From Corythucha ciliata (lineage: Eukaryota; Arthropoda; Insecta; Hemiptera; Tingidae): a DNA stretch of 64,000 nucleotides. The translations under genes and the position numbers were made by a program. The notes below the pieces were generated by a model. It ran no database searches and had not been told where the DNA came from. It saw only the letters and a program-made list of their open reading frames with translations. Below are positions 10,271-23,994 of this stretch, one piece after another. Position 1 is the first letter of the stretch. Every line of letters begins with the position of its first letter. The DNA is taken from positions 53,859,253 through 53,923,252 of the forward strand of contig CM075939.1 in assembly GCA_038030265.1 (NCBI GenBank), written 5' to 3'.

Positions 10271-11321
10271 GCACTGCCCTACGCCATCTTCTTAGGGGGG
10301 GGGGCGGTTAAACCCCCAAAACCCACCCAGTAAATCCGCCACTGCCCCAACCCTTCATTTGGACTTTGGTAATTTATAAATTCATTATAAAATTGTTAAA
10401 CAAAATCAAAATAGCGATAACAACCAGAGGACAAAGTTATTTGGTTATGTTGTTGCAAATGGGCCTTCAAATTTTTCAAAGGGGAGAAACAATTATCGCT
10501 CCCCCCCCCCCGGATGCCCCCTTCCCTTTCCATTGCGAGAATACCTAAGCTACGGGCATTCGTCGTGATAGTTAGTCGCAAAGCTGACTCCTTTCTTCTT
10601 TTGAAAGAATGAGGGTCCGAGAAATTCATTAAAAATACTTCTCTCGAGGGTTTAAATCTTGTAACCAAAGACAAATATAATTATAATACGTACACATTAC
10701 AAATGAAAAAAAACTTAATTACAAAAAGAACTTCTCACTTGATAATACATTCATTTTTCTCACATGTACAAATTAATTATTTGTTTTTAAAGGTGGAAAA
10801 GCTTATAATAATAATAGTTTTTTTTATAAATTAATTGCTGACATCACAGTGGTAAAGAGTAGACAATTTTTATAAACATTTTGATTTTTAGTCGTACGTG
10901 AACAAAAAAAAATCTGGCGTTGGCACAACAAACAAAAAATCAGACTTTCCCTAAGCCATACGAAACACAAAATATCCTAACAAGATGACTAGTATTAAAG
11001 TACACGAGGTGTGAAGGGGAATTAAGACAATCAATTTTGAGCTTTTGAGCAAAATTTGAATTTTTAGGCACTATTTTTGGGGGTAATTAAGGCACGAAAT
11101 TAAAATAAAATAAAATGAATAAACCGTTTTTTGATCGGGGATACGGGGATAACTATGGCACGCTTTTTTTTCCCGCGGAAAATAAATTAAAGGATGTATA
11201 AATACAATGATAAAATTATATTACGCTTTGCGGTTTTTTTTTTTTCTTGTTTTATCGAGTAAAATAATAGGTAGGTTGAAACTCGTTCTGTACAAATTCT
11301 TCAGAGGCGATTTTGTCTAAT
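10270..11321 (-). other. Downstream flank and probable 3' UTR of Drak
   Basis: No other gene seen. Immediately 3' of the Drak stop codon (minus strand), the sequence is AT-rich and could include the 3' UTR. I did not find a canonical minus-strand AATAAA or ATTAAA within about 700 bp of the stop, so the transcript end is unknown. An 11-C tract lies at 10501-10511. Confidence 0.45.
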
Positions 11322-12447
11322 TTAAAATACACTGTTGAGCTCGGTCGATTCTGGGACTTGGAATTTTCTAATTTTCGATCGGACGGACTCACATTTGAGC
11401 TCGCTTGTTTTCGCGTAGCGATTATTGACGGCCTTGTGCTCTCGAATGACGACAAGGTTGGCGTTCCGGTGAACAATGTCCAGGCCAATGCTTCGACGCG
11501 GTGACAAGGTTCGCTGATCATTCGGTAACGAGCTCACAGATGATGACGACGACGAGAATACGGTGAGTTTTGGTGAAGCGGCCCCTCCACGGAAACGGGA
11601 CATGGCTTTGACGAAAGAGTCGTTGCACTCTTTCGGCGGCCACGGCCGTGGGGAGGGACGCTGTTGGTGTCGCGCCGCCTCCCATATGTTGTGACAGGAG
11701 GAGTAGTGACGGTATTTGTAGGGATAGTCGAGGGAGTCGTCGAGGGAGATGATACTCGAACGGTCGGAGGAGGAGTCGATTGACATTTCAGAGATGGAGT
11801 CGGAATTTGAGTCGGATATTGAGGAATTGTCGGTGCTGATCGGTGACGGTGGGAGACCCTCGTCTTCGTCGATAACAACGACTTTTTGAAAACGGAAAAC
11901 AACACTCGCCTCGTTAATATTGTTGATGGAGTCAGCCGACCGACAATAGCGTATGGGCGGCATCGTTTGCATTGCGGCGGCTCGATTCCGTCGACTGAGG
12001 CTGTCGACCCTGGACAGCTGTCTCTTCTCCTCGACTGTGTCGTCGAGTCGTTTGATGAGGCTGTCAAGATTGTGTCGAAGGGACTGTCGCCTTTGCTCGC
12101 TCATACCGTTGACTAGCGAAGGCCGAGCTGGAGCTCGTGGCATGTTGTTGTTGATTGGCGTTCTCGGCTCGTTATTGTTAGTCGACTCGGCGATGGGGGT
12201 GAGTTTCAAACTCAATCGTGGCGCCGGCTCAAAAGGTGTATCGCTCTTGTTCTGGTTATTGCTATTATTATTATTATTATTATTACTACTATTGATGCTA
12301 AAGTTAGTTGGTGTGGAAGACGCAGCGGTGCTCGAGGTGAGGATAAGGGTGGTTGGTATCGATGGTATTGTCATGAGTGACGGACTCGATTCGAATTGTT
12401 TCACGAACCAAGCGTGCTCCAAGCACTGCTTAGCCGTCAGTCTTGAA
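11322..12447 (-). CDS. Drak: Drak exon 7 (end of kinase domain, low-complexity tail, stop)
   Basis: Acceptor TTTTGTTTTTCAG. It begins with the last kinase helix (SRLTAKQCLEHAWF), then about 350 residues rich in Ser, Asn, Pro and Thr, including a run of seven Asn encoded by an AAT/AAC microsatellite (about 12260-12295 on the plus strand) and an acidic/Ser block. There is no ankyrin, death or transmembrane domain, as expected for DRAK. The tail ends ELNSVF then a stop. Confidence 0.88.
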
Positions 12448-15400
12448 CTGAAAAACAAAAGACGCATTAGAACAAAATAAGGTAATGGGAAATGCGAATG
12501 AGATCTTTTACCTTGGCAATTTTACCATTAACTTAGTCATTAAGTCTTTGGCCTCTTCCGAAATGTCCTCGAAAAGATCCTCGGGGAAGTCGAGACGACA
12601 CTGAGATATATTGCAGAAAGTCTCTTGTTTGGTGTCACCGCCGAAAGGTGAACATCCTGTGAGAAGTACGTACAGTAGAACACCAACCGACCTAAAATGG
12701 AATGGAAAAAATTAACGTGATTAGAATTTAAGGTGTTCTTCACGGACGAAAAACTAAAGAAACAAGGAATCCAGAAAATGATCATGACGCCCCTCCCATT
12801 CCACGGCATCCACTGATTTTTTTGTTTCTTAATTACAGCCATGAAACTGTGATTTTATCACGGAATGGAGATTTCTCCATTTCGGCCGCGAGTGCGCACT
12901 TTTTCTCAATTTTAGCCGCGTATTGGCGCTATTCTTCAATTTTGGCCGCGAATGAGATTCTTTTCAGTGTCTAGCTTCTCCCTCTTTATTATCCTTAACT
13001 GTACATTTCTGTGATGAGCCATAGCCAGTCCTTCCATTACTAAACATAAAAACCCCTTTTGTCTTCAGTTCACGTTACTTGACATTTTGTTTAAAACGAA
13101 ATAAAAAAATCCTTGGATGGACCGCCCGCTGACCTTTTCATTTTTTATTATTCTTTCTTTGATGACGACGAACCGTCGTAAAAACTCAAAATTACTTTTT
13201 TCCCTAGTTAAAATAACGCCTTTGTTTTCACACATTAACTACATCTAACGGGAAGTTTCTTGTTGGGTGGAAGTAAAATAGATTTGCGGGGAACAGGGGC
13301 AATAAAAATCGTATTTTAAATTCGAAACGTCCCTTGAAACTTAAATTAAATCGAAATTGTAAATTAAATCGAAAATTACAGGCTCTCATAGTTTTTCTCG
13401 AAGTTGGTTAATGAATAAAAGGCTCCTGCCTATTCTAGAGCTCCTCTTTTCTCAAGAAATTTCTTCTTTATTGCACTGTTAACTCACCACATATCCGTCG
13501 CTAAGCTTATTGGCTCATAATTCAGCACTTCGGGAGCTGGAAAAAATTGAAAACAACAAAGGTTAAACATCTTGAACTTTATATCCACATAACCGCCTCT
13601 TTTATGGCAGGACAGGCGTCGTAAACTCACCGACATAATCTGGCGTCCCCAGGATCTCTCGAACGTCCGCTCCTTGACTCAGATATCTCGAGATGCCGAA
13701 ATCGCATAGTTTGACTTCACAGTCGGGAAAGGTACCGGTTAGGACTAAATTTTGAGGCTGGAAAGAGAGAGAATTAACGAATTAGTAGAGAAAATAAAAT
13801 CGGGGATTTAATAGGCGGGGGGAGAATGGCTTGAGAACGCGCCTTGAATTATTTAAAAAAGGGAAATTATACACGGCGGCGCAACTATTATGATAGACGA
13901 ACGGGATTTTAGTTGTGCAACTCCCGTTCGGCTTTGTTTGAATATTAATGCAAACAAAAATCACCTTAAGGTCTAAATGGGCAACGTTTATGTCGTGAAG
14001 ATAACAAATACCCTCCATGATTTGCCTCATAAATTGTTGAACCTGATTCTCAGCGGGGACTTCATCGCTGTCCAGCAGCATTTGAAGTTCTCCTCCGCAC
14101 GCCCTAATTTAAAAAAAATAAAATAAATAATTAATTTGATTGAAAATTGGCCACATAGCAAGAGAAAAAACATTTTTTTTTTTTTACATTTCCAACATAA
14201 GGACCATTTCGTTCGGACTTTCAAAGACCTGGTGGAGATTGACGATCCTCGAGCACGGTTTGCACGCCTCAAGAACGGCCACTTCGTGAAGGATTTCATT
14301 CCGATGGTCGCCGTCCGTTCGACTTCGCTTCCTTAAGAATTTGGCGGCGAACTGTCTACCAGTGAGTCGCTCTCGGCATCGTCGTACCGCTGCGTATTTT
14401 CCCCTGTACGAACAAAAATAAAAACGGTCATGTAGCGAAATTTCTCAGTTTTGCATAGCCTGCGGAATGGGGGGGGGGTGGCGGGAGGCGCCCGGCCGCC
14501 ACTTCAGTCTGATTTGGAAATAGTCTTTGTTCAATAAAAGGACTTAATGTTTAAAAATAATCTCGTCTTACAGGTTTAATCGCGTCAAATAAATAAGGGC
14601 TTTTTTCCACAGTCTCCGATAAACAAAGGTTTGTTTATTATGTAAAAAGGACTATCAAAGTCACCCGTAAACACACATTTTCAGAGATTTCAAGCGTCTA
14701 AGCCGTTCCGCCTTCTCATTTCTAAAAAAGAACCAAATAAAGAGCCCCGGGATACACTTGAGTTATAAATATATGGAAGCCCTTTTTTAATAAAAAGGAT
14801 TATGACTCGAAAAGGTTTCACTCCACCTTCCTTAATTCCCCTCTAATCATACTTACAACCACATCATTTTTCCAAGAAATTTTCGGACACTGGCCCTGAA
14901 TTTAAAACGAGTCATTTTTCACTTGGTCATTAACCCAAATAGCTTAAAAAACAACAAAAAGTTCTTAAAGGTTCGTCCTTGTTTTTTTACACGATTGCAA
15001 AATTTTGTTTTCTCACAAAGAAGAAGAAGAAAAAAGAAGAACATCTGGCGTCACGCTTGCCCCCTTTCCTGCCACCATTCATCAAAAATCAGTCTAAAAC
15101 GTTTTGGTATAGGTGGGAAGGGGGATCGCAAATCCACCTGATTAGCTTATTAGTCTAGTTTCCTTAGTAGCCTATAAGTTGAGTGTCCTTTATAGCAAAA
15201 GGACCCTGATAAGAGAGAGGGTGTATTATGTAGCAGGGGGTGAGGGTTCGTTTATTATAGTTATAATGATTCATAGCTCAAGGAGGCTCGATGAGTGGCA
15301 GTGAAGGGAGAAAAAGAGAGGCCTTTGAGTCAATCTAAAGATAAATATATACACAGTAATGTTCCAGAAATCGGCGAAATGTCCCTTTCTGCTAAGGTCG

Positions 15401-18400
15401 CGTGCACACACATAAATTGGGTTAGTCAAGTTCAGTGGGTCGCCGCAGTCGCCACACCCATCATTGGGGTGGTATGAGAATCAAACAATCTTTTCGCGTT
15501 ATTCATCAACCAACGACGATACCCGAAAGAGAACGACCGGTCTTTTGCCTCTCTTTCATTAAATTCCCCAACATTTAAGCGTCTTTCTACAATGATCAAA
15601 ACGGCGAAGGACGGGGACACGTGGTAGAGGGAGCTGTTAAGATGTAATTTACGATAGTCAAATGCAGTTTTTAGTTTCATGGTCCATCGCTGTTGAAGGA
15701 GGGGCCGAGGGAAAATGGGCGCGAACAAAACTAAGGAATCCAGACCGCAGGAGAGGCTGGAATCGTCTCAATTGCGCTACAATCTTGACCGCAATTGCAT
15801 CAGTGAAAGGGATAGTGATCTTTTTATTAAGTCTAAAATATCACTAACTTATACACAACGGAAATACGCTGCAGAAAACTAGGAATAAGTAAAAGAAATT
15901 AGGAGAAAAGGCTGAAGTCAATAATAATTCAATATGGAAAAAAAATAGCTCGACAAGGCAGCCTCGTACAATGTGAGGCGGCCCCTAAAAAGCTTAAACA
16001 AGGGAAAATGTCCATCAAAGTCAAATTTTTGCCAAAAACGTCGAGGACTCAAGTGGGTGATTCCCCCCCCCCCTCGCCATCACAAAGCGGTCACCAGCGC
16101 TGTAAAATGGAGCGTCTGGCCCTGACGGAATGGAACGTTCCAGCAGATCAACAAAGAGTACAGCTGAATATTCTATTTAGGCCACAAAAGTGCTATTCTT
16201 AAGGCTCAAATAGAGAGAAAACACGGCCTTCTGGGTGTGAATTCACGGCTAAAATAGATAAAATACGCAGCCCCCCCCCCCCGTTTCTCACGTTTCTTTT
16301 AGGTCCTCTATAGCGGATAAAGATGAGAAGGCGCACTAATACGCCGGTTTTGCGGGCAGGCGCTAATATTCGTGGCTAAAACTGTTGAAAAGCGTTCATT
16401 CGCAGTAACTCGATGAAAAAGCCAGACCGAAATTGAGAAAAAATCGCTGATTCGCAGTGTATAAATGCTATTTAAGGGCTAAAATTAAGAAAAAACACTG
16501 ATTTGCTGTTCTTTGGTAGAATTTGAGACGTGAATGGCCCAGGTTTTGCTTTTGTGCAAGCGCTAAAAGGCTTATAAAAAAAAAAGGCAAGAAAACCCCC
16601 AAAAATACGCAACGGTAGAAAAAAATACGCTAATCAGACCTAAAATTGATAAAAATGACAAATTCGCAAAAAATCACCCAGTCGCGGATAAAAGAGTAAA
16701 AAGCTACTAATTCGCAGCTAATTTCTCGGAAAAGGCTAATTCACGACTGAAATTACGAAGAATAGCTAATTAGCTGCTAAAACTGGGACACACGCTAATC
16801 CACAACAAAAATTGAAAAATATAGCTTATTCGCTAATTAAATTGATAAAAAGTAGGAAGAATCCTACTTTACGAACACAACTGAAAATAATCGCTAAAGT
16901 TGTGAAAAATCCGATAGTTTGCGGATAAAGCTTTAAAAAAGCGATAATTTGCGGATAAAAATGAAAAAAATTGGCTAATTGACGGATAAAAGTGAAAAAA
17001 ACGCTAATTTACGAATTCAATTTAGTAATAACGCTGACCCGCGGCTAAAATTTTGGCAAATTCGTGGCTTCTGGCTTCAGAAAACAACTTCATTCGGGCC
17101 TAAAACACCGCTCATTTCCGCCCAATATTGAGTAAGCGGCCTGTATAACGCTCTACCGCAGCGGTTGGCGGGAGAGCGGTTGCTAAAAACGTGTATAGAA
17201 ACGAATGGGCTAGACAACCGCGCGGGAGGTCGGCTCGCGCAGTCCAGCGCGGCGATCTCGCCAACAGCGCGGCAGGGCGGTGCTTGAAATGCCTTGCTCT
17301 CTATGGAAGACAACGCTCTACCCGCCTAGATCAGCGGTTTTCATTGTCAAAAATCGAGTAAATCTTCAATGCATGGCAAAAATTGATATAAATGCTAACA
17401 TGGGATAAAAACGCTACTTCGCGGCTAAAATGAGCTATTAAAAATTGGTAAAAAATCCAATTTTCGGCTATTTTATGGTTTTTGAATATTCATAAATCAA
17501 ATATGCGCTTCCTGAGTCTTTTTTTTTCTCGTCCACCTCCCCCGCCCGACTCGCCTCCCCCCCTTAAAGCCGGCACTCTCCATGTCAATCGGCTGACCGA
17601 GGGAAAATTCGTGCGGCCCCTGAAAACGTGCGCTAGTGGTTTAATAACGGTGTATGGGTTCAAAGTAAAAAAAACCCTTCATATTATGGCTTGTCTGATC
17701 GAAAAACCGTCTCAATTTTCTGATTCCTCACGCGGAAAACCGCAAGCAAAATGACGAAATTTGAGGTTTTGGACGAGCCAAAACCGTGAATTTGAGTCAA
17801 ACTATAGTTTTCCAAATTATCCAAACCCGTTAGAGGGCGCCAAAATCACTTGGTTTTTTTTAAAGAAACCATAATACTGAAACCAGCGAAATTGATTTCA
17901 AGAATATCTTAACAGCCACGGAACCTGGTTTTCAATCAAATATACATCCCCGACTTGACAAATCGGCAAATTTGGGTCTGAAAGAGCCAAGCCCTCGAGA
18001 TTTAATTTTTGAAAGAGCAAAAACGAGCCGAATCGACAAAAATTGGGGTTTGAAATGGCAATAATCGCGAAATTAGGTTTTTGAAAGAGCCTACATGAAT
18101 CAGATAGTGAGCCTAAATGCCTGGTTTTTCGGTCGAATGCTCCGGTTTTTTTTTTCAATTGAAATGAAGGCATGTCGGAGATTGCAATCGCTGTTTAATT
18201 AGAAGTTTAGTTAGTGTGTTTAGAGAGAGAAATAGAGAAAAAACAGTTTTCGAAGTTACACCCTCATATTAGCATCAGTATACCCGCGGGGAGCATCCTC
18301 CTCGTCACGCTGCTCATATAGTACAGTCGGCCGAGGGAGCTCAAGACTCTCTTCTCCCCCTTATCACCCCAAAATCGCACAACTTATAGACTACACGTAG

Positions 18401-21400
18401 CCTTTCAAACGCCCCAGGGGGGCAGGGGCGTAGGTACGGGGGGGATATGGGGATAGATCCCCCCCCCCCAGAGCTTCAAGTATACGAACGAAGGAGCACT
18501 AGTACCATAACGAAGAGCCCCATAAAATCTCCAAAAATGAGCGTTTCACGTTGAAGTTAGGTTTAGCAGATTTTCTGGACTTGAAGCAGCCCAAAAAGGT
18601 CCGAGTACGTCCAGCTTTTTCCTTGGACTTGAGACCCAACGCAGTAGTGTACCCAAGTACAGGGGGGGGGGGATTTCGCCCCGGACCCTCTATCAGACAA
18701 AAATTGGTAATATTCGTGGCTATAGCTGCTAAAAAGCGCTGATTCGTGGTCTTGCAAAGTATCTTCCAGACTAAAATTAAGAAAAAAATCGCTGATTCGC
18801 GGTACATGGAGGCCAATCTACAATAAATTGTGGAAACCAACGCAAAAGTGTTGTACTTGGGTAAACCCTGCGGTTAAAGTTGAGAAAACACGCTACAATA
18901 TTGATAAATAAAATACGCTTTCAGGTTAAAATTGGACAAAAATCACTAATTCGCGGCTAAAATTGAAAGAATCACCAATTAGCGCAGCTAAAATTAAGAA
19001 AAACGTTAATTTTCAGTTCAAACTGGGAAAAAGTGCTAATTCTTAGTTGAAAATGGAAAAAATTGCCAATTTGCAGCTTAAATTGAGCCAAACGCCAATT
19101 CTTGGCAAAAATTGACAAAGCCCGGTAGGTAATGCACGGGTTGGGAACGCTACCACGCTGCTAAAATTTAGAAAAAGAGAAAATTCGCGGCTAAAATTGT
19201 GAAACGTCACTAAATCTCGGAGTAAGTGTAGTGAAATTTATAATTTAAAAATGATGATTTTTTGACAGAAATGGATGGAAGATGAACATTTTTTGGTTAG
19301 AAAACAAAATTTACATTTATAATTTAAATTCGCACCTTCTGAAGGCATTTTTTTGGGGTAAAATTCAGAAAAATGGCAAAATCATGAATGGCTATAGTAT
19401 AATGTTATGTAGTATGTATATGTTATAGGCAGAGTGTGAAATTCCGGCATTGTGTACAATGCCTAGGCAGTTTACACAATGCCTAGACGTTTTAGGCAAA
19501 GTGCATAATTTCTGTAATTTCTTCCCAATTGCCTAATTTCATAAAATGCCTAGACATTCTACACAATGCCCAAAGCGGATTAGGAAAAGTATGAAATTCA
19601 TACCATTTTATAAACGCAAAGAATTCTATTGAATAAAAAAAAAATCAAGCGAAGATATCGAAATTACTAATCAGAGAGTTGCACTCCAAATTCTTCTTAA
19701 CGCATAAACATTTCCTGTATAAGCATCGAGTTTTGCAGGAGCATTTGATTGAGCACTTGCCCGGTTCCGGATGACTCGGAAGTGGCCGCAGACCGCAGAG
19801 TGGTCTCGGTTTCTGGAACGTCCTGTGAGTTCATAAGATTCTTCGGGCACACGGTGAACTGCGATCTCGCATAAAGTTGTTTTAAAATACCACTGCTGGT
19901 CCCTATTTTGTAAAAACTCTCCCAAGATGTTTCTCAAGTCACCGCGTCCTTTGTCTACATCGGGTATTGGTATCCTGACAGTGGTGCCAGTGGATGACGG
20001 AGGGATAATTTCTTACCGGAGTTCAACTTCATTTTTTTAGATTGAATTTCGAGGCTCGTTTATGATTGCTCTCTCTGTTCGGTCGTAGATTCAGCCTTGA
20101 AGCATAGCAAACAAATATCCTTTTCTCCAGCGTTTCTACAGGAATAAGCTTCGATGGTTGAAGAGCAAACTCGACACACGATTTCATTTTCAGTATTGAT
20201 TTGTGGCGGAGGTCTTTCGTTAGTAGAACTCGTCGATGATGTGTCGGCGACGGGCGGTGCCACAACTGATGTTTCTTCTTCATTGATGATTCGATGTCAC
20301 TCAATGTTCTTAAAAGGTCTTCCTCGCTGCGAATCCCGTCCAAGGCTTCGGCTGGCAAGTTCGACGTGGCAGGCAAACATTTGCCTTACAACCAAAAAGG
20401 GCTTCATATGGTGTCCTTTTCATTCCAAAATGATAGGCTCTGTTTTTCATAAATTGGACAAAACAGAGCCCTTCGCTCCAATGGCTGGTTTTTTCTTGTA
20501 GCATCCTCCAAGTCCCAATCATGTTTTCCAAGTCCTGACTAGCCCGTTCGACGCTCCCCTGACTTTGAGAGTGACGGGGCTTACCACGAACAATTTTAAG
20601 CGAGAGCCAATAATCCCTCAGACTTTCGACAATGTTGTTGGCGAATTCCCGCCCGTTGTCAGACTGCAAAACAGAGGGTGCACCGAATAGCGTGAAAATA
20701 TCGACAAGGTTGTAGGCCACTTCCTTCACATGTCATGGCAGACCTCCTCGCCAGACATGTTCAGATGATCCAATTTCGGGGCACAAATTGTGCAATCTTC
20801 GAACGCTGTCGTCCCTCTAGGTCCCACTGAAATTATCTGGCGTTTGTTACTAAGTGAAACTCTCTAGGCTAGGCGTATAATAGAGCTATCAAAATGCCAG
20901 ACACGATCAAATGATCCGAAAAACGACATTTTTTGCAAACTGCAAGACGCCCTTCTCGGTCTTGTCCCGCTAAAAATTTCTGTCAACGATACAGGCGCAT
21001 TTGCTTGTGACCATGTAACGTCGTGATGATGTTTTCAAGCGCGATCAGATGACACGGATTTTTCAAACGGTGGGCTCCCGGACTAGTATAGTCTCTTGGT
21101 AATTTTGTGGTTCTTTCTTTTGCCTCACGAATGAGTTCACGGATGAGTTCATCATACGATGCATCGCTGAGAAAAATTGAGTTTTTTGCTGTTTCAGAAC
21201 GGAGTCTCCTGATTTCAGAGTTAAACCGCTCACGGCACTGCTATTTCACCCCGAGATGTTGACGGTTCGGGACATCTTCCCGCGTACTGACTGTTCAAAA
21301 ATTAGACTTCCACTTTTTCTCTCAGAAAACTGATGAATAAAGAAGCAGTGAATCTGAATAAACCAGAAAGGGGCCTGCAAAAGGGTATGGATCAACAGAA

Positions 21401-23958
21401 AAAGCTTACGCGGCTGTTTCACTATCCCATGCGATCACTTCGCCTGCAGACTATTAGGTATTCTATACAATGCCCAGGCAAAGTATGAAATCGAACTAAT
21501 TTCATACTTTGCCTGTGTGATCTAGGCATTTTATAGAATTCCTAGGGATTCTATACAGTGCCTGATTTCATACTTTGCCTATAACATATACACTAATTCA
21601 CGGCTAGAACTGAAAAGAAGGAATAATCTAAACCCATGAAAGTTATAAAAAATTGCTAATGCGGTGGTAAAACGTGAAAACCCGCTAATTTGCGGGTAAC
21701 ATTTAGAAAATAAAATAATCAGCCTGGTCAAAATTAAGAAAAATGTTAATTTTAAGCCTAAAAATTGAAAAAATTGATAATTTGAGGATAAAAATGGAAA
21801 AAATCGCCAATTTACAGCTAAAATTGCGCCAAACGCCAATTTGTGACTGAAATTGAGAAAATTCGCTAATTCACAGGGGTTGAAACGCTACGACGCGTCG
21901 CCGCTACAATTTTAAAAAAGCGCTCATTCGTGGTTGAAATTGAGAAAAATTCCGTCAATTTGCGGATTCTGAAGGCAACTTTTCAGGCTGAAATTTAAAA
22001 AAAAAAACGGAAATTTATGGCAATAGGCGAAGAAACCGCTAATTCGCGAGTGAACTGAGAAAAATCGCTCATGCATTTCGTATGGTGAACCAAAAAACTC
22101 CTATTTAGTGAAAATTGCCCCTATTTTGCAGCTAATATTGTGGAAATCACCTAAGAAAAACGTTAATTTCCAGCTAAAACTGAGAAAATTGCTAATCCCC
22201 TGGTAAAAATTTTTTAAAAAATCTGTAGTATGCTGCTAAAATTGAGGAAAACGCTAAAACTCGTGGATAGTTAAGAAACATCGGAACATCGCTCACGGGA
22301 TAAAATGACACTTTGCTGCTAAAGTTGAGAAAATGCGCAAATTCATGGCTATGCGTCCAAAAATCACCCCTAACTTAGAGATTGAGGCTATGATGAGGCC
22401 AGCAAGATGTCCATATTCAAGAGTGTGCTGGATGGGTGGAATAATGACTAAAATGTTAAATTACCCCCCCCCCCACCATTAGAAGATTTCAATCTGATCC
22501 CTCGCCCCCAGGACAAATTCCTACCTACGCCACTGCAGGGGGGAAGGGGCCTGTTTCGTCTTATTTGTACCCAAAAACAAAGACACGCGTAAAAATCTCT
22601 TTTTTGCTTTCCTCTTATAGCTTGTCCTACTTTTCATATCTTCGTGAGATGAGGTTTACATGAAGTGCCCACAGTTTCAGGGTCTGGTGGCGAGAAGTTC
22701 AAGAATGACGTTCTATAAATGTGAAAAAAATCGTTAGATACTGTGGTTCCTTCAAAAGTTCGGCACAGCAGTTATAATTACATTGAAAAATCCTTGGGAT
22801 GAAAATGTTCGCTTTGTGGTGGCAGGGTAGAACTAATAATGACGTCGAGGCTATTTTAGAGAATCATGACATGTTTATTTATGAGAATTTCACTCGAAAA
22901 AAAAAAAAAAAAAAAAAACCTGAAAGTCAAGATCACGCCATCCCTCGTGCTTAACCAAAAACCTCATAACTCCTCTGCCATAGAATAATCAGCCGATTTA
23001 TATCTTGTGACTCATTCCAAGAGAGAAGATGAGTGAGCGTCGCGAAGTGCAGGGCAAAATAAAGAAAGTGAAAATTCAAGATTTTAAAATAAAAATGTCT
23101 CCTCCCCCACACCCCTCCACAACTGACCGACCCGATAACTCCACCCGACAACTTCGCCGCCCTCTGTAAAAAAGAAGGTCAGAGAAGATCTAGGTTGAAA
23201 GTTCAAACGATCCCTACGAATCGCCCCAAGACAAGAACATCCGCGGTTAGCCTCGTTTTTGTGTTGTTTTTTTTTTTTTTTTTACACGTTTCATTATCAA
23301 CGAAAAACACTTTGAAAGGAAGTGCCTTGTAAAAAAAAAAGCCTAAAGGTTTGATAATTTCTAGTTCCTTAAAAAAAAAAAAAAAAAATCTGGGTTAGGA
23401 GTTAGGGAACGATAGTTTTTTGATTTAGTGACTGAGAGTAAAAGGAGCGTGAAAGACCTGCAAAAAAAAATGTGAAAGGTTAAAATACTTCAGTAGAAAA
23501 AGTTGCAAAAAAAAAACTCGCTTTATTGAGAGGTTTAGGTATATCGGAAAGATTAATCTTTTAACCACTGGTTTCTCCAAATCCTGCAATCCAGAACGCT
23601 GAGAATGGAGGGTGCGGGCCGTGATTGATTGACACATACGGACAGAGTGCAAGTCCCACAGTCTTCAACCAATCTCACACTCCCACGCAGTCTTCCGTCA
23701 AAAATTACGTATAAAATATAGGCGAAACTTCTTTTTTTTTTGACGTATTTCTTTCACCAGACCGTGTGGTAATATGGGTGGGGAGGAGGCGTAAGTAGCC
23801 AAGAGAAATGTATGGAAAAGGAAAGGGGAAAAATTTGTATTTCGTAACTTAGTGTTATGATAATTATTTTTGGCCAAAGAGTTTGTGGTGGTTTCTTCAT
23901 GCGAAAAAAGAAGGAAATGCGGTTACCTATGCACCCCTGCCTTAAGTGCAACAAGCTT

Positions 23959-23994
<36 letters not shown>

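Larger units (their letters stand above)
19415..21592 (-). mobile_element. Ginger-like DNA transposon (KRBA2-type integrase) with terminal inverted repeats
   Basis: The left end (plus strand, from 19415) and the reverse complement of the right end (from 21592) share TGTATATGTTATAGGC and remain similar for about 50 bp, so these are terminal inverted repeats beginning TGT and ending ACA. Both ends are rich in small palindromes built from AGGCATTGTATACAATGCCT-like and AAGTATGAAAT/ATTTCATACTT motifs. Between them is a decayed minus-strand integrase gene. TGT...ACA ends and a retroviral-type integrase in a DNA transposon fit the Ginger group. I could not identify a 4-bp target duplication. The element lies in Drak intron 1, in the same strand orientation as Drak. 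Confidence 0.75.

Noticed and set aside
11953..12480. 175-codon plus-strand open frame with a poly-Leu run
   Set aside because: Antisense shadow of Drak exon 7; the poly-Leu is the complement of the Asn-coding microsatellite.
15432..15728. 98-codon minus-strand open frame in Drak intron 1
   Set aside because: Searched as a possible upstream Drak exon, but neither sequence nor splice phase fits; exon 1 was found at 54788-54924.
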